A program made the translations under genes and the position numbers. From NCBI RefSeq assembly GCF_004745825.1, contig NZ_SRLA01000003.1, forward strand, positions 434,001-498,000: a DNA stretch of 64,000 nucleotides. The letters are read 5' to 3'. The notes beneath the pieces were generated by a model. The model was not told the origin of the DNA, ran no database searches, and saw only the letters and a list, made by a program, of their open reading frames with translations. Positions 1-8,500 of this stretch are shown here, one piece after another (positions within the stretch are counted from its first letter, which is position 1; the number at the start of each line of letters is the position of its first letter). The stretch comes from Hymenobacter fodinae (GTDB lineage Bacteria > Bacteroidota > Bacteroidia > Cytophagales > Hymenobacteraceae).

Positions 1-1
1 G

Positions 2-526
2 GCCGCAGCGGCTCGCGCCAAAGCCCTTGACTACGAAGGCAAGGCCGTGCTCCTGCTTCAGCGGGCACATAAAGGCGACCTGTCCGCGACCGAAGCCGAC
101 CGCCTAGCCAGCGAGGCACTCATTAAGAAAGCCGAAAATGAAGCCCAGGCTACCAGAGCTACGGCCGAACAGGAGAAGTTCGAAAACTCGGCCAGCCAGT
201 TGGAGCAAAATGTGCAGCAGCTTAAGTCTACCATCAGCCAGTGGGACAATGAGCTTAAAACCCTGAAAGCCCGCGTGACGGTGAGCACGGCTACCAAGAC
301 CATCAACCAGCAGCTGGCCAAACTTGACTCTTCCGGTACGGTAGCTCTGCTGGAGCGCATGAAGGAGAAAGTAGCCGTAGAAGAAGCCCTGGCCGAGTCG
401 TATGGGCAACTGGCCAATGAGAGCAAGACCATCGACCAGGAGATTGACAAGGCCCTAGGCCAGTCGGGAGCTAGCAAAGCCACTCACGACCTGCAGGCGC
501 TAAAGGCGAAGCTCGGCCTGGAGTAG
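2..526 (+). CDS. pspA: PspA/IM30 family protein, 5' end outside window
   Basis: This is the C-terminal part of a PspA/IM30 (phage shock protein A) protein. The frame is open from base 2 and ends at a TAG at 524-526. The visible ~174 residues are almost wholly charged, Ala/Glu/Lys-rich coiled coil, with the family's KARVTVSTATKT-like segment and a LERMKEKV segment. PspA proteins are ESCRT-III-like membrane-remodelling proteins on the inner face of the cytoplasmic membrane that respond to envelope stress. The genes that follow on the same strand (OB-fold membrane protein, PH-domain protein, flotillin) fit a membrane-stress module. The start codon lies upstream of the window. Family assignment is fairly sure; the exact role here is inferred. 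Confidence 0.88.
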   Translation, partial: AAAARAKALDYEGKAVLLLQRAHKGDLSATEADRLASEALIKKAENEAQATRATAEQEKFENSASQLEQNVQQLKSTISQWDNELKTLKARVTVSTATKTINQQLAKLDSSGTVALLERMKEKVAVEEALAESYGQLANESKTIDQEIDKALGQSGASKATHDLQALKAKLGLE

Positions 527-575
527 TAAGGGTAATTTGGCTGCATATACTTATATCAATCCTATCTGTATCCTG

Positions 576-794
576 ATGAACAAGCAAGAGCACTACCTAC
601 GAATTCTATCTATGGCACTGATAGTTGGAGGTGTTGTGCTCCAGATTTTTCACAGCACTGACTATGGCAGCGGGCATTTGTACACCCTATTTGGGTTTAT
701 GTTTAGCTTAATCGCCTATGTCAATTACTCCACTAGGCTGAAAGCGGAAAATGAGGAGTTGCGCCAGAAGTTGGAGACACGACAGGAGCCCTAG
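576..794 (+). CDS. Small membrane protein with C-terminal coiled coil
   Basis: A 72-residue protein of no family I recognise. It has two hydrophobic stretches (about residues 8-22 and 29-46), then a charged helix rich in Lys/Glu that looks like a short coiled coil. I start it at the ATG at 576; the frame also runs back to a TTG at 537, which has nothing to favour it. It sits 49 bases after pspA and before the OB-fold membrane protein on the same strand, so a membrane-anchoring role next to PspA is possible, but this is only context. Confidence 0.6.
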   Translation: MNKQEHYLRILSMALIVGGVVLQIFHSTDYGSGHLYTLFGFMFSLIAYVNYSTRLKAENEELRQKLETRQEP

Positions 795-884
795 AACTGT
801 TGAGGTTTCTCCGCAGATTTTCCTGTTCTTGCTATCGCAAAACGGCGCCTGGCCTAGCCGCTCACCGCTTAGCATCCTTCCTCC

Positions 885-1547
885 ATGACTGAACTTCTAC
901 ACGCCGCGGTTTCGCCGCCCAACCTCGCCCCCACGGCCTTGTTGGTGTTTGTGCTGCTGTATTGGCTTACAGTGATTGTGGGGGTGCTCGATTTAAAATC
1001 TGTAGATCTGGACGTGGACACGCACCACGATGCGCACCTGGGCCATCATGCTGCCGTAGGCCACGCTGAGGCACCTGGCATCGGTTGGCTCAACCACGCA
1101 CTGACCTTCTTCAACCTGGGGCGGGTACCGCTGATGGTGTTTCTGAGCTTTGTGGCGCTAACGTGGTGGGTGGGCAGCCTGCTAATAAACTACTATCTCC
1201 ACAATGAGTCGGGGTTGCTAGGCCTGCTCCTGTTATTGCCGCTGCTGGTCGTGAGCTTGCTCGTGGCCAAACTCCTGACGCTGCCCTTCGTGCGCCTGTA
1301 CGCCGCCATGGAAAAAAGCCACGACGGCGGAGAGCGGCCCCTCGGGAAAGTGTGCACGGTATTGTTGCCTACCACTGCCTACCGGCTAGGCCAGGCCAGC
1401 GTGCAGCCCCTAAGTGGCTCGCCCCTAATGTTGAACGTATTAGCAGCCTCTCCTACCGCCGAGCTGCGCAAAGGTGACACGGCCCTGGTAATTGACTTCG
1501 ATGAGCAACGCCGCTGTTATCTTATTGAGCCATATGAGCTTCATTAG
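885..1547 (+). CDS. YqiJ-like OB-fold membrane protein
   Basis: A 220-residue integral membrane protein. It has a transmembrane helix near residues 15-36, a His-rich periplasmic or loop segment (about 46-60), two more helices (about 78-102 and 109-134) and a C-terminal beta-rich domain (about 150-218) typical of the OB-fold found in NfeD and YqiJ proteins. In many bacteria such proteins are encoded next to flotillins (for example yqiJ-yqiK in E. coli) and are thought to act with them in membrane organisation. Here a YqiK-type flotillin lies 0.8 kb downstream on the same strand, which supports the assignment. The match to YqiJ is by architecture and neighbourhood, not by an alignment. Confidence 0.78.
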   Translation: MTELLHAAVSPPNLAPTALLVFVLLYWLTVIVGVLDLKSVDLDVDTHHDAHLGHHAAVGHAEAPGIGWLNHALTFFNLGRVPLMVFLSFVALTWWVGSLLINYYLHNESGLLGLLLLLPLLVVSLLVAKLLTLPFVRLYAAMEKSHDGGERPLGKVCTVLLPTTAYRLGQASVQPLSGSPLMLNVLAASPTAELRKGDTALVIDFDEQRRCYLIEPYELH

Positions 1548-1586
1548 CGCAACGTTGTATATTACATTAACATAGCTTAGATAGGT

Positions 1587-1988
1587 ATGAGCCAGGTATT
1601 TAAATCAAAAATCAGCTGGTGGCTATTTGCCCCACTATTCAGTATCCTAGGTTTCTTTTTACTGTTATCTTTCGTGCAGCAACGTTGGGTTGCTAGCCTA
1701 GTGGTGCTGGCAATAGCCGCACTGCTAGTGTACCTGCTGGTTACTACATATTATATCCTCACGCCTACGGAGCTTATCATCCGTTCAGGACCTATCCATA
1801 TTCAAGTGCCACTCAGTAGCATACGTAGCGTTATTCCTACCCGTAATCCTCTCAGCGCCCCGGCCCTGTCGCTCGACCGACTGGAAATTCGCTATGGCAA
1901 GTACGACTCGGTGTTGATTTCCCCGGCTAATCATGCCGACTTCCTCACCGCCCTGCATCAACTCAACCCCGCGTTGCGCCATGCTTGA
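1587..1988 (+). CDS. PH domain-containing membrane protein
   Basis: A 133-residue protein with two adjacent transmembrane helices (about residues 12-31 and 34-57) followed by a compact beta-rich domain. The pattern TYYILTPTELIIRSGP followed by IPLSSIRSV-like strands is typical of bacterial PH domains of the YyaB/YdbT type. Such domains sit on the cytoplasmic face of the membrane; their ligands are mostly unknown. It lies 39 bases after the OB-fold gene, and its last codons overlap a tiny downstream frame beginning at 1981. Family assignment is good; function is unknown. Confidence 0.75.
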   Translation: MSQVFKSKISWWLFAPLFSILGFFLLLSFVQQRWVASLVVLAIAALLVYLLVTTYYILTPTELIIRSGPIHIQVPLSSIRSVIPTRNPLSAPALSLDRLEIRYGKYDSVLISPANHADFLTALHQLNPALRHA

Positions 1989-2094
1989 TCTGTTGCTGAA
2001 TCTGAAGGCCTTTTTGCACTGGCTAGGCCAGTTCCTCTTCGACGGCGCTTTGGCCGAGTTTTTCGACCGCATTGCGGAGCTCCTTTTTCCTTAA
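1981..2094 (+). CDS. Possible 37-residue protein overlapping the PH gene
   Basis: An ATG at 1981 overlaps the last eight bases of the PH-domain gene and opens a 37-codon frame ending in TAA at 2092-2094. The peptide is hydrophobic and aromatic with several acidic residues (Leu, Phe and Trp rich), consistent with a small membrane-associated or amphipathic helix. The overlap is of the kind that permits translational coupling. There is no homologue I know of, so it could be chance; conservation in related genomes would decide. Confidence 0.35.
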   Translation: MLDLLLNLKAFLHWLGQFLFDGALAEFFDRIAELLFP

Positions 2095-2321
2095 AACAAC
2101 TCTGCTAAGCCACGTAGCACCTAAGCTGGTGCCGGTGCAAGCGCGCAAAGATCAGACTCAATATAATCCTATTACGCTGTATTATATACCATATCACTAA
2201 CCATCTTATTTCACCTCATTTCTGCTTCGCTGCGGCATTTGCCCTACCTCATACTGGCCTAGCAAGCCTGCGTTTTCTTCATTTCCCTTCCTGATTGGCT
2301 TAATTTCTACTTCCTACTTCC

Positions 2322-4490
2322 ATGTTAGAACAACTTTCCCTGGCGGTGATTATCATCGTCGCTGTCCTCGTATTGGGTTTTCTGGCCATTGTGGCCCGCA
2401 TGTATCAAAAGGCGGTGCAGGGTGAAGCCCTAGTACGCACTGGCATGGGCGACACCAAAGTGTCGTTCAGCGGCATCTTCGTGGTGCCCATCCTGCACAA
2501 GCTGGAGGTGATGGATATCAAGCTTAAAACCATCGTCATTTCCCGGGCTGGTTCAGAGGGGCTGGTGTGTAAAGACAACCTCCGGGCCGATGTGAAGGTG
2601 AACTTCTTCGTGCGGGTAAATAAAACCGAGCAGGACGTTATCAACGTAGCTCAGAGCATTGGTGCCCACCGCGCTTCCGACCCCGCCGCCCTGGAAAACC
2701 TCTTCGACGCGAAGTTCTCGGAAGCTCTCAAAACCGTTGGTAAGCACTTTGATTTTATTGAGCTCTACAACTCCCGCGAGCAGTTCAAGCAACAAATACT
2801 GACCATCATCGGCACCGACCTCAACGGCTACGTGCTCGACGACTGTGCCATCGACTACTTGGAGCAAACTCCGCTGGCCGCCCTCAACCAGGATAACATT
2901 CTGGATGCCGAGGGTATCAAGAAGATTATTGCCCTCACCTCGGAGCAGAAGATTCAGGCCAACCTGATTCAGCGCGAGCAGCAGAAAACCATTAAGAAGC
3001 AGGACGTAGAGGCCCAGGAAACAATTCTGCAGCTCGACAAGCAGCTCACCGAGAACCAGGAAAAGCAGAAGCGCGAAATAGCCAGCATCCGGGCCCGCGA
3101 GCTGGCCGAAACCGAGAAAATTCAGCAGGAAGAGCGCCTGAAGTCAGAGCGCGCCCGCATTACTACCGAGGAAGAAGTACGCATCGCTGAGCAAAACCGC
3201 GACCGGCAGGTGCTGGTGGCCGAGCGCAACAAGCAGCGCACCGACGCCGTGGAAACTGAGCGCGTGGCCCAAGCCCAAGCTTTGGAAGCCAACGAGCGGG
3301 AGCGGATTGTAGCCCTGGCCCAGATTGAGAAGGAAAAAGCGCTGGAAGAAGAGAAAAAGAACATCCAGACTATCATTCGGGAGCGAATTACGGTGGAGAA
3401 GGCCACGGTGCAGGAAGAAGAGAAAATCAAGGACACCCGCGCCCAGGCCCAGGCCGACCGCGAAAAGCTGGTAGCCCTGACCGCCGCTAAGCAGCAGGCC
3501 GAAGCTGCTACCGTGGCGCTCGTAGGCAATGCCGACATGGAGAAGCAGGCCGCTGAGTTCCGCGCCAAGCAAGCCCTCATCGACGCGGAAGCTGAAAAAG
3601 CCGCCGCCGAGTTCAAGGCCCAGGCCATTCGCACCCTGGCTGAAGCCGAAGCCAGCAAGGCTGCCGCCGTAGGCCTTGCCGAAGCCCAGGTGATGCAGGC
3701 CAAAGCCACCGCCCGCCAGAAAGAAGGCGAAACTCAGGCCACCGTGCTCCAGCTCACTGCCGCCGCCGAGGCTCAGGCCATTCAGGCCAAAGCCGGCGCC
3801 CAGGCCGAAGCCGACGAGAAACTGGGCTTGGTAGCCGCCAAAATCAACCGCGAGAAAGGCCTCGCCGACGCCGACATCATCCAAGCCAAAGCCGACGCCG
3901 ATCAGAAAAAAGGTCTGGCCGAAGCTGCCGTATCGGAGCAGAAATTTGCGGTGGAAGCCAAGGGCATCGAAGCCAAGGCCGACGCCATGAAGAAGCTCGA
4001 CGGCGTGGGCAAAGACCACGAGGAATTCAAGCTGCGCCTCGACAAGGAGAAGTCTGTGGAACTGGCCCAGATCAGCATCCAGAAAGACATTGCCGCGAGT
4101 CAGGCCGACGTTATCGGCGAGGCGCTCAAAGCCGCCAAAATCGACATTGTGGGTGGCGAAACCATGTTCTTCGACCAGATCATCGGCTCCATCACCAAAG
4201 GCAAAATGGTGGACCGCGCCGTGCACAACAGCGAGGTACTTGGCACTGTGAAAGACGCCTTCTTCAGCATGGACGGCGGTGGCGACTTCAAAACCAACCT
4301 CCGCCGCTTCGTCGATAAGTTCGGTCTGAGTTCGGAGGATATGAAGAACCTCAGCGTTTCGGCCCTGCTGCTGAAGATGATGAATCAAGCCGGCGACGAT
4401 ACCACCCGCGCCACCATCACGCAACTAGCCGGCACTGCCACGGCCCTGGGTATCGGTGATAAGCCGGCGAAGATGCTGGAGTTGAAGTGA
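2322..4490 (+). CDS. Flotillin family protein (YqiK type)
   Basis: A 722-residue flotillin. An N-terminal membrane helix (about residues 5-27) is followed by an SPFH/Band 7 domain (to about residue 190). This carries the family-typical DNLRADVKVNFFVRV and IGTDLNGYVLDDCAIDYL segments. After it comes a very long Ala/Glu/Lys/Gln-rich coiled coil (about 200-600) and a C-terminal domain with the TMFFDQIIGSITKGK segment. Flotillins oligomerise on the inner membrane and scaffold ordered domains. The length and long coiled coil match the YqiK group. The gene is preceded by YqiJ-like and PH genes and a PspA gene, all co-oriented. The 225-base gap upstream (2097-2321) may hold its own promoter; I could not identify one with confidence. 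Confidence 0.93.
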   Translation: MLEQLSLAVIIIVAVLVLGFLAIVARMYQKAVQGEALVRTGMGDTKVSFSGIFVVPILHKLEVMDIKLKTIVISRAGSEGLVCKDNLRADVKVNFFVRVNKTEQDVINVAQSIGAHRASDPAALENLFDAKFSEALKTVGKHFDFIELYNSREQFKQQILTIIGTDLNGYVLDDCAIDYLEQTPLAALNQDNILDAEGIKKIIALTSEQKIQANLIQREQQKTIKKQDVEAQETILQLDKQLTENQEKQKREIASIRARELAETEKIQQEERLKSERARITTEEEVRIAEQNRDRQVLVAERNKQRTDAVETERVAQAQALEANERERIVALAQIEKEKALEEEKKNIQTIIRERITVEKATVQEEEKIKDTRAQAQADREKLVALTAAKQQAEAATVALVGNADMEKQAAEFRAKQALIDAEAEKAAAEFKAQAIRTLAEAEASKAAAVGLAEAQVMQAKATARQKEGETQATVLQLTAAAEAQAIQAKAGAQAEADEKLGLVAAKINREKGLADADIIQAKADADQKKGLAEAAVSEQKFAVEAKGIEAKADAMKKLDGVGKDHEEFKLRLDKEKSVELAQISIQKDIAASQADVIGEALKAAKIDIVGGETMFFDQIIGSITKGKMVDRAVHNSEVLGTVKDAFFSMDGGGDFKTNLRRFVDKFGLSSEDMKNLSVSALLLKMMNQAGDDTTRATITQLAGTATALGIGDKPAKMLELK

Positions 4491-4528
4491 AGAGTGACTA
4501 CCCCTGCTAGAAACTAAAACTAGAGACT

Positions 4529-4570
4529 AGCTCCCCTCCTCAGATGAGGAGGGGTTGGGGGTGGTTGAAA
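4529..4570 (+). repeat. GC-rich palindromic repeat, copy 1
   Basis: This contains the palindrome CCCCTCCTCAGATGAGGAGGGG-type core (4533-4554) followed by TTGGGGGTGGTTGA. The same ~40-base unit recurs at 15531-15571 in this orientation and, inverted, at 4614-4657, 5056-5099 and 15621-15665. With copy 2 it forms a large foldback just upstream of the DUF559 gene. Confidence 0.85.
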
Positions 4571-4613
4571 AACTAGAGCTAAAAACTAGAACTAGTCTGT
4601 CGGTAAACGATTG

Positions 4614-4657
4614 GTCAACCACCCCTAGCCCCTCCTTATCCAAGGAGGGGAACTAGC
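4614..4657 (-). repeat. GC-rich palindromic repeat, copy 2 (inverted)
   Basis: The inverse orientation of copy 1: TCAACCACCCCTAGCC, then CCTCCTTATCCAAGGAGGGG, then AACTAG. The palindrome centre differs (TTATCCAA) but stays complementary, so the hairpin is preserved. It ends 19 bases before the ATG of the DUF559 gene. Confidence 0.85.
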
Positions 4658-4675
4658 CTCTAAACTTCTATAGCT

Positions 4676-5098
4676 ATGCCCGATATAAATCACATTCATA
4701 ACCTAGGCTATCAAAAAGCTACCCGCCGGACACTTCGCAGCAACCTCACTCCTGCCGAAGCCCTACTTTGGAAAGCACTCCAGCGTAGCCAGCTATCTGG
4801 CCGCAAGTTCCGCCGCCAGCACGGTATTGGGCCGTACATAGTAGACTTTTACTGTCCGGCTGAAAAGCTCGTGGTAGAGTTGGATGGCGCCAGGCATTTC
4901 ACGACTAGCGGTGAGGCACAGGATATGGAGCGAGATGCCTACTTGGCCAGTCTAGGGCTGAAAGTGTTACGGTTTGAGAATAAGCTAGTCGTGCAACATA
5001 TAGAAAGTGTATTGGCAGCTATTGAGGCCGCTTTTCAGAGTACCGTTCTACCTTCATCAACCACCCCTAGCCCCTCCTCACCTGAGGAGGGGAACTAG
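4676..5098 (+). CDS. DUF559 endonuclease-domain protein
   Basis: A 140-residue DUF559 protein, a small restriction-endonuclease-fold (Vsr-like) nuclease family. The helical RSNLTPAEALLWKAL segment is followed by FRRQHGIGPYIVDFYCP and KLVVELDG. Asp57, Glu68 and Asp70 are the likely metal/catalytic acidic residues. The last ~14 residues (Ser/Thr/Pro/Glu-rich) are encoded by a copy of the palindromic repeat (5056-5099), so the gene's stop lies within repeat DNA. A co-oriented repeat copy lies just upstream (4614-4657), giving the gene flanking direct repeats. Substrate and role are not known; it could be a domesticated or mobile nuclease rather than part of the flotillin operon that it interrupts. 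Confidence 0.85.
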   Translation: MPDINHIHNLGYQKATRRTLRSNLTPAEALLWKALQRSQLSGRKFRRQHGIGPYIVDFYCPAEKLVVELDGARHFTTSGEAQDMERDAYLASLGLKVLRFENKLVVQHIESVLAAIEAAFQSTVLPSSTTPSPSSPEEGN

Positions 5099-5099
5099 T
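5056..5099 (-). repeat. GC-rich palindromic repeat, copy 3 (inverted, overlaps DUF559 end)
   Basis: TCAACCACCCCTAGCC, then CCTCCTCACCTGAGGAGGGG, then AACTAGTT. It has the same orientation as copy 2, so copies 2 and 3 are direct repeats bracketing the DUF559 gene. It forms the coding tail and stop codon of that gene. Confidence 0.85.
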
Positions 5100-5137
5100 T
5101 CCTAGCACTCGGAGGCTGGAACCCAATAGCTTTAACA

Positions 5138-5506
5138 ATGAATTTTGAGCTGGTTTTTCCGGGTGGTTATTACATCCCTACTGAAGACGATTTCGCCGAC
5201 TTACCTGGCTATGATGGTAACCCAAGCATCACAGACTATAACCTAGATGTTTACGTCCTCTTTGAAGATGGCTGAGTCTATGTAGGCACAGCCTTTACCG
5301 TAGCAAACGTTGCTCAATTACTAGCCAAAGACGGCTTTTACTTCTGGGCTTCGGATATGTTCATCGTCAAAGACCTGGCTCAACAAACTATCCGGGACGC
5401 GGTGCAGAAAGCCATTGCTGACAGTTGTTTCAGTGCCATCTTTTCCTTCATCGGCTTTGCCGCAGCCATTTTCCCAGACTTTATCTCCTACGAGCTTATC
5501 GAATAG
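5138..5506 (+). pseudogene. Small hypothetical gene interrupted by in-frame TGA
   Basis: From the ATG at 5138 the frame reads 45 codons (acidic, Tyr/Phe-rich, beginning MNFELVFPGGYYIPTED) to a TGA at 5273-5275. It then continues without other stops for 76 more codons to a TAG at 5504-5506. The second half begins VYVGTAFTVANVAQLL, and the junction Asp-Gly-stop-Val-Tyr suggests a lost Trp (TGG) or Arg (CGA) codon. Codon use is coherent across the stop, so this looks like one ~122-residue protein broken by a single base change, a sequencing error, or readthrough. I do not recognise the family. It lies between the DUF559 gene and the giant ATPase gene. Confidence 0.65.
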
Positions 5507-5562
5507 TCTCTATCAAGTTCAATTAGCTATTTCACTAACCCCTTCCGGCCTTCGCTCACCCA

Positions 5563-8500
5563 ATGGAACAAACTGCCGCTACCCAACTCGAAACCGGCAC
5601 CTACGAAATCCTGCGCAACCGCTTGCTCAAAAGCAGCACCGACTTGCGCCAGCGCCTCGACAAGCTGAACACGGAGCGCAAGCAGGTGTTTGGGGCCGTG
5701 GATACGCGCCTGATTGGTACGGGCCGCATTACTACGGAAAACAACTGTGTGCCTTGGGATATGGTGCCGGTGGGGCAGCGGTTCATCTTCGGGTATAACG
5801 TGGTGCTGGGGCTGAAGGCGGAGCCGGATTTGGCGGACGTGTTTGGGGTGTACGAGTACACGGAGCACGACTTCCGGCCGCTGGGCCTGGAGCTGCTGCA
5901 GAATCCGCAGTTTCTGGAGGAGTTCCGCAACCTGTACCGCTACTACAAGAACACCCAGTTCGTGAAGTTTGCGGTGCTGGGCACGCACCTGTTCATGGTG
6001 TTTCGGGTGGGCAAGAGCGCCTCGGATGTGAAGACGTTCAAGTGGCTCGTGCAGGGCGACACGCTCACCTACCTCGACAACCGCTCCGACCATGAATACA
6101 CCTTCCCGCCCCAGCACGAGTTTCAGTGGAAGCGCGCCACCCGCGACATGCAGCGCGGCGGCAAGCACCCCCACATCAGCATCGAGGACAAGGTGTTCGT
6201 GGAAACGATTGGCGGGGATTTGACCATCAAAGTTGAGGACAACACCAGCACCGGGCAGGGCATTCTGAGTGAGCCGGTGGACGACAAGGACCAGACCCTG
6301 GACGACTCCGAAATCTACTTTGCCGTGGTGGGCAACCTGATTTTGCTGAAAATCCGGCCCTACCAGGAGCAGCAGTACCGCTACTTCATCTTCAACTTCA
6401 AGCTCAAGACGGCCCAGCGCCTCGAGGCCCTGGCCGATGCCTGCGTGCTGCTGCCCGATGGGCAGGGCCTGATTTTCCCGCACGGCTTCTACCTGCAAAC
6501 CGGCGACAATAAGCTCTTTGACAACGGGCTGCGGGAGATGCTGTTTGAGAAGCGGGTGGTGTCGCCGAACGGGGAGGATTTCCTGTACGTGTTCTACAAC
6601 AAGGACCAGGGCACCTACCTGCTGCTGAGCTACAACCGCATTGCCCAGCGCGTGGATAACCCCATTGTTTGCCACGGCTACGCCCTGTTCGAGAATGGGG
6701 AGCTATGCTACTTCCGGGCCGACGACGAGCCCAAGAAGCACCACGCCGTGCAGATCTGGCAGACGCCCTACACGGCCCCGGATTTCGAGCTACCCGTCAC
6801 CTCCGATTCTTACCTCTACAAGCTGGGCAACAAGGAAATTGTGCGGGCCATGAGCGAGGTACAGGAGGTCCTGACCCTGACCAGCAAGGACGACTCCTAC
6901 GCCGGCCTCTACCTCGACCTGATTCGCCAGACCACCGCCCTCACCGACGCTTACCACTGGCTGCGTGAGCCGGCGGCTCAGGCCCTGGCCGAGCCCTTGG
7001 GTGAAATCCGCCAGACGGCTACGGCGGCCGTGGAGGAGTTTGAGAAGGTGCAGAGCATCCGCAAGAACACCGCCCAGCAAACCCAAACTGTTTTCCAGAA
7101 GGCCGACGAGCTGGTGGGCCGCATCCGCCGCTCAGCGCCCGATACTGTCACGGAGTTTGTGCAGCTGCTGGGCGAATTGCGCGGAGTGCGGGGCGAGGTG
7201 ATTTCCCTGAAGGAGCTGCGCTACGTGGAGTTGTCGGCCGTGGAACAGCGCGCCACTGGCCTAGAAGAGCTGAGCAAGGAAGTAGCCACCCAAACCGTGG
7301 ACTTCCTGCTGAAACCGGATGCCCTCCTGCCCTACGCCCAGCGCGTGCAGGCCATTGCCGACGGCGTGGAGCAGGTGCAGAAAACGGTGGAGGCCGACCA
7401 GCGCGAGCAGGAAGCCACCGCCGTGGCCCAGGAGCTGGAGTTGCTGATTGAGGTAGTGAGCAACCTGCCCATCCCCGACCCCACCCAGACCACGGCCATC
7501 ATCGACAATATCTCGACCGTGTACGCCCGCTTCAACCAGATTCGGGCGGCGCTGAAGCGGCGGCGGCAGGCCCTGGCCGGCACCGAGGCCCAGGCCGAGT
7601 TTACCGCCCAGCTCAAGCTGCTGGAGCAGGCCCTCACCAACTACCTCGACCTGGCCGACACGCCCGCCAAGTGCGACGAGTACCTGACCAAGCTCATGGT
7701 GCAACTGGAAGAGCTGGAAGGCAAGTTTCCCGACTTCGACCAGTTTATCGAGCAGCTCACCACCCGGCGCGAGCAGGTAGTAGAAGCTTTTGAATCGAAG
7801 AAAACCGCGCTAGTAGCCGCCCGCAACCAGCGCGCCACGGCCCTGCTGCAAAGCGCCGAGCGGCTCCTGAAAGCGGTGCAGAGCCGCCTCACCCGCCTAG
7901 AATCGATGGCGGACATCAACGGGTACTTTGCCGCCGATGTGATGGTGGAGAAGGTGCGCCAGACCGCTCAGGAGCTGCTAGGCCTCGGCGACTCGGTGAA
8001 GGCCGACGACGTGCAGAGCCGGCTGAAAACCCTGCGCGAAGACGCCGTGCGCCAGCTCCGCGACCGGGCCGACTTGTTCGCCGACGGCGGCCAGACCCTC
8101 AAGTTTGGCCCCCACGCCTTCACCGTGAACACCCAGCCCCTGGAGCTGACCGTAGTGCTGCGCGACGATGCCCTGCACTACCACCTCACCGGCACCAACT
8201 TCTTTCAGAAAATCAACGACCCCGCCCTGCTGGCTGCTAGGCCAGTCTGGGAGCAAACCGTCGTGTCGGAAAACCCGGATGTGTACCGGGCCGAGTTTCT
8301 GGCTTGGCGTATTCTGCAGGCGGCTCAGCAACCCGCCCCCGCCGATGCGGAAGCGGGCCGCCCCGCCGTGCTGTCCGTAACGGAGCTAGGCCACCTCAGC
8401 GACGCCGAGCTACTGGCCTACGTGCAGCAGTTCATGGCCGCGCGCTACCAGGAAGGCTACCTCAAAGGCGTGCACGACCACGACGCCGCCCTGCTGCTCA

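Noticed and set aside
3144..4424. Long minus-strand open frame opposite the flotillin coiled coil
   Set aside because: It is the antisense image of GC-rich, Ala/Glu-repetitive coding DNA; the translated Gly/Leu/Phe-rich string matches no family and the plus-strand gene is certain.
5527..6675. Long minus-strand open frame opposite the start of the giant ATPase
   Set aside because: Low-complexity Val/His/Leu-rich translation, wholly inside a well-supported plus-strand gene.
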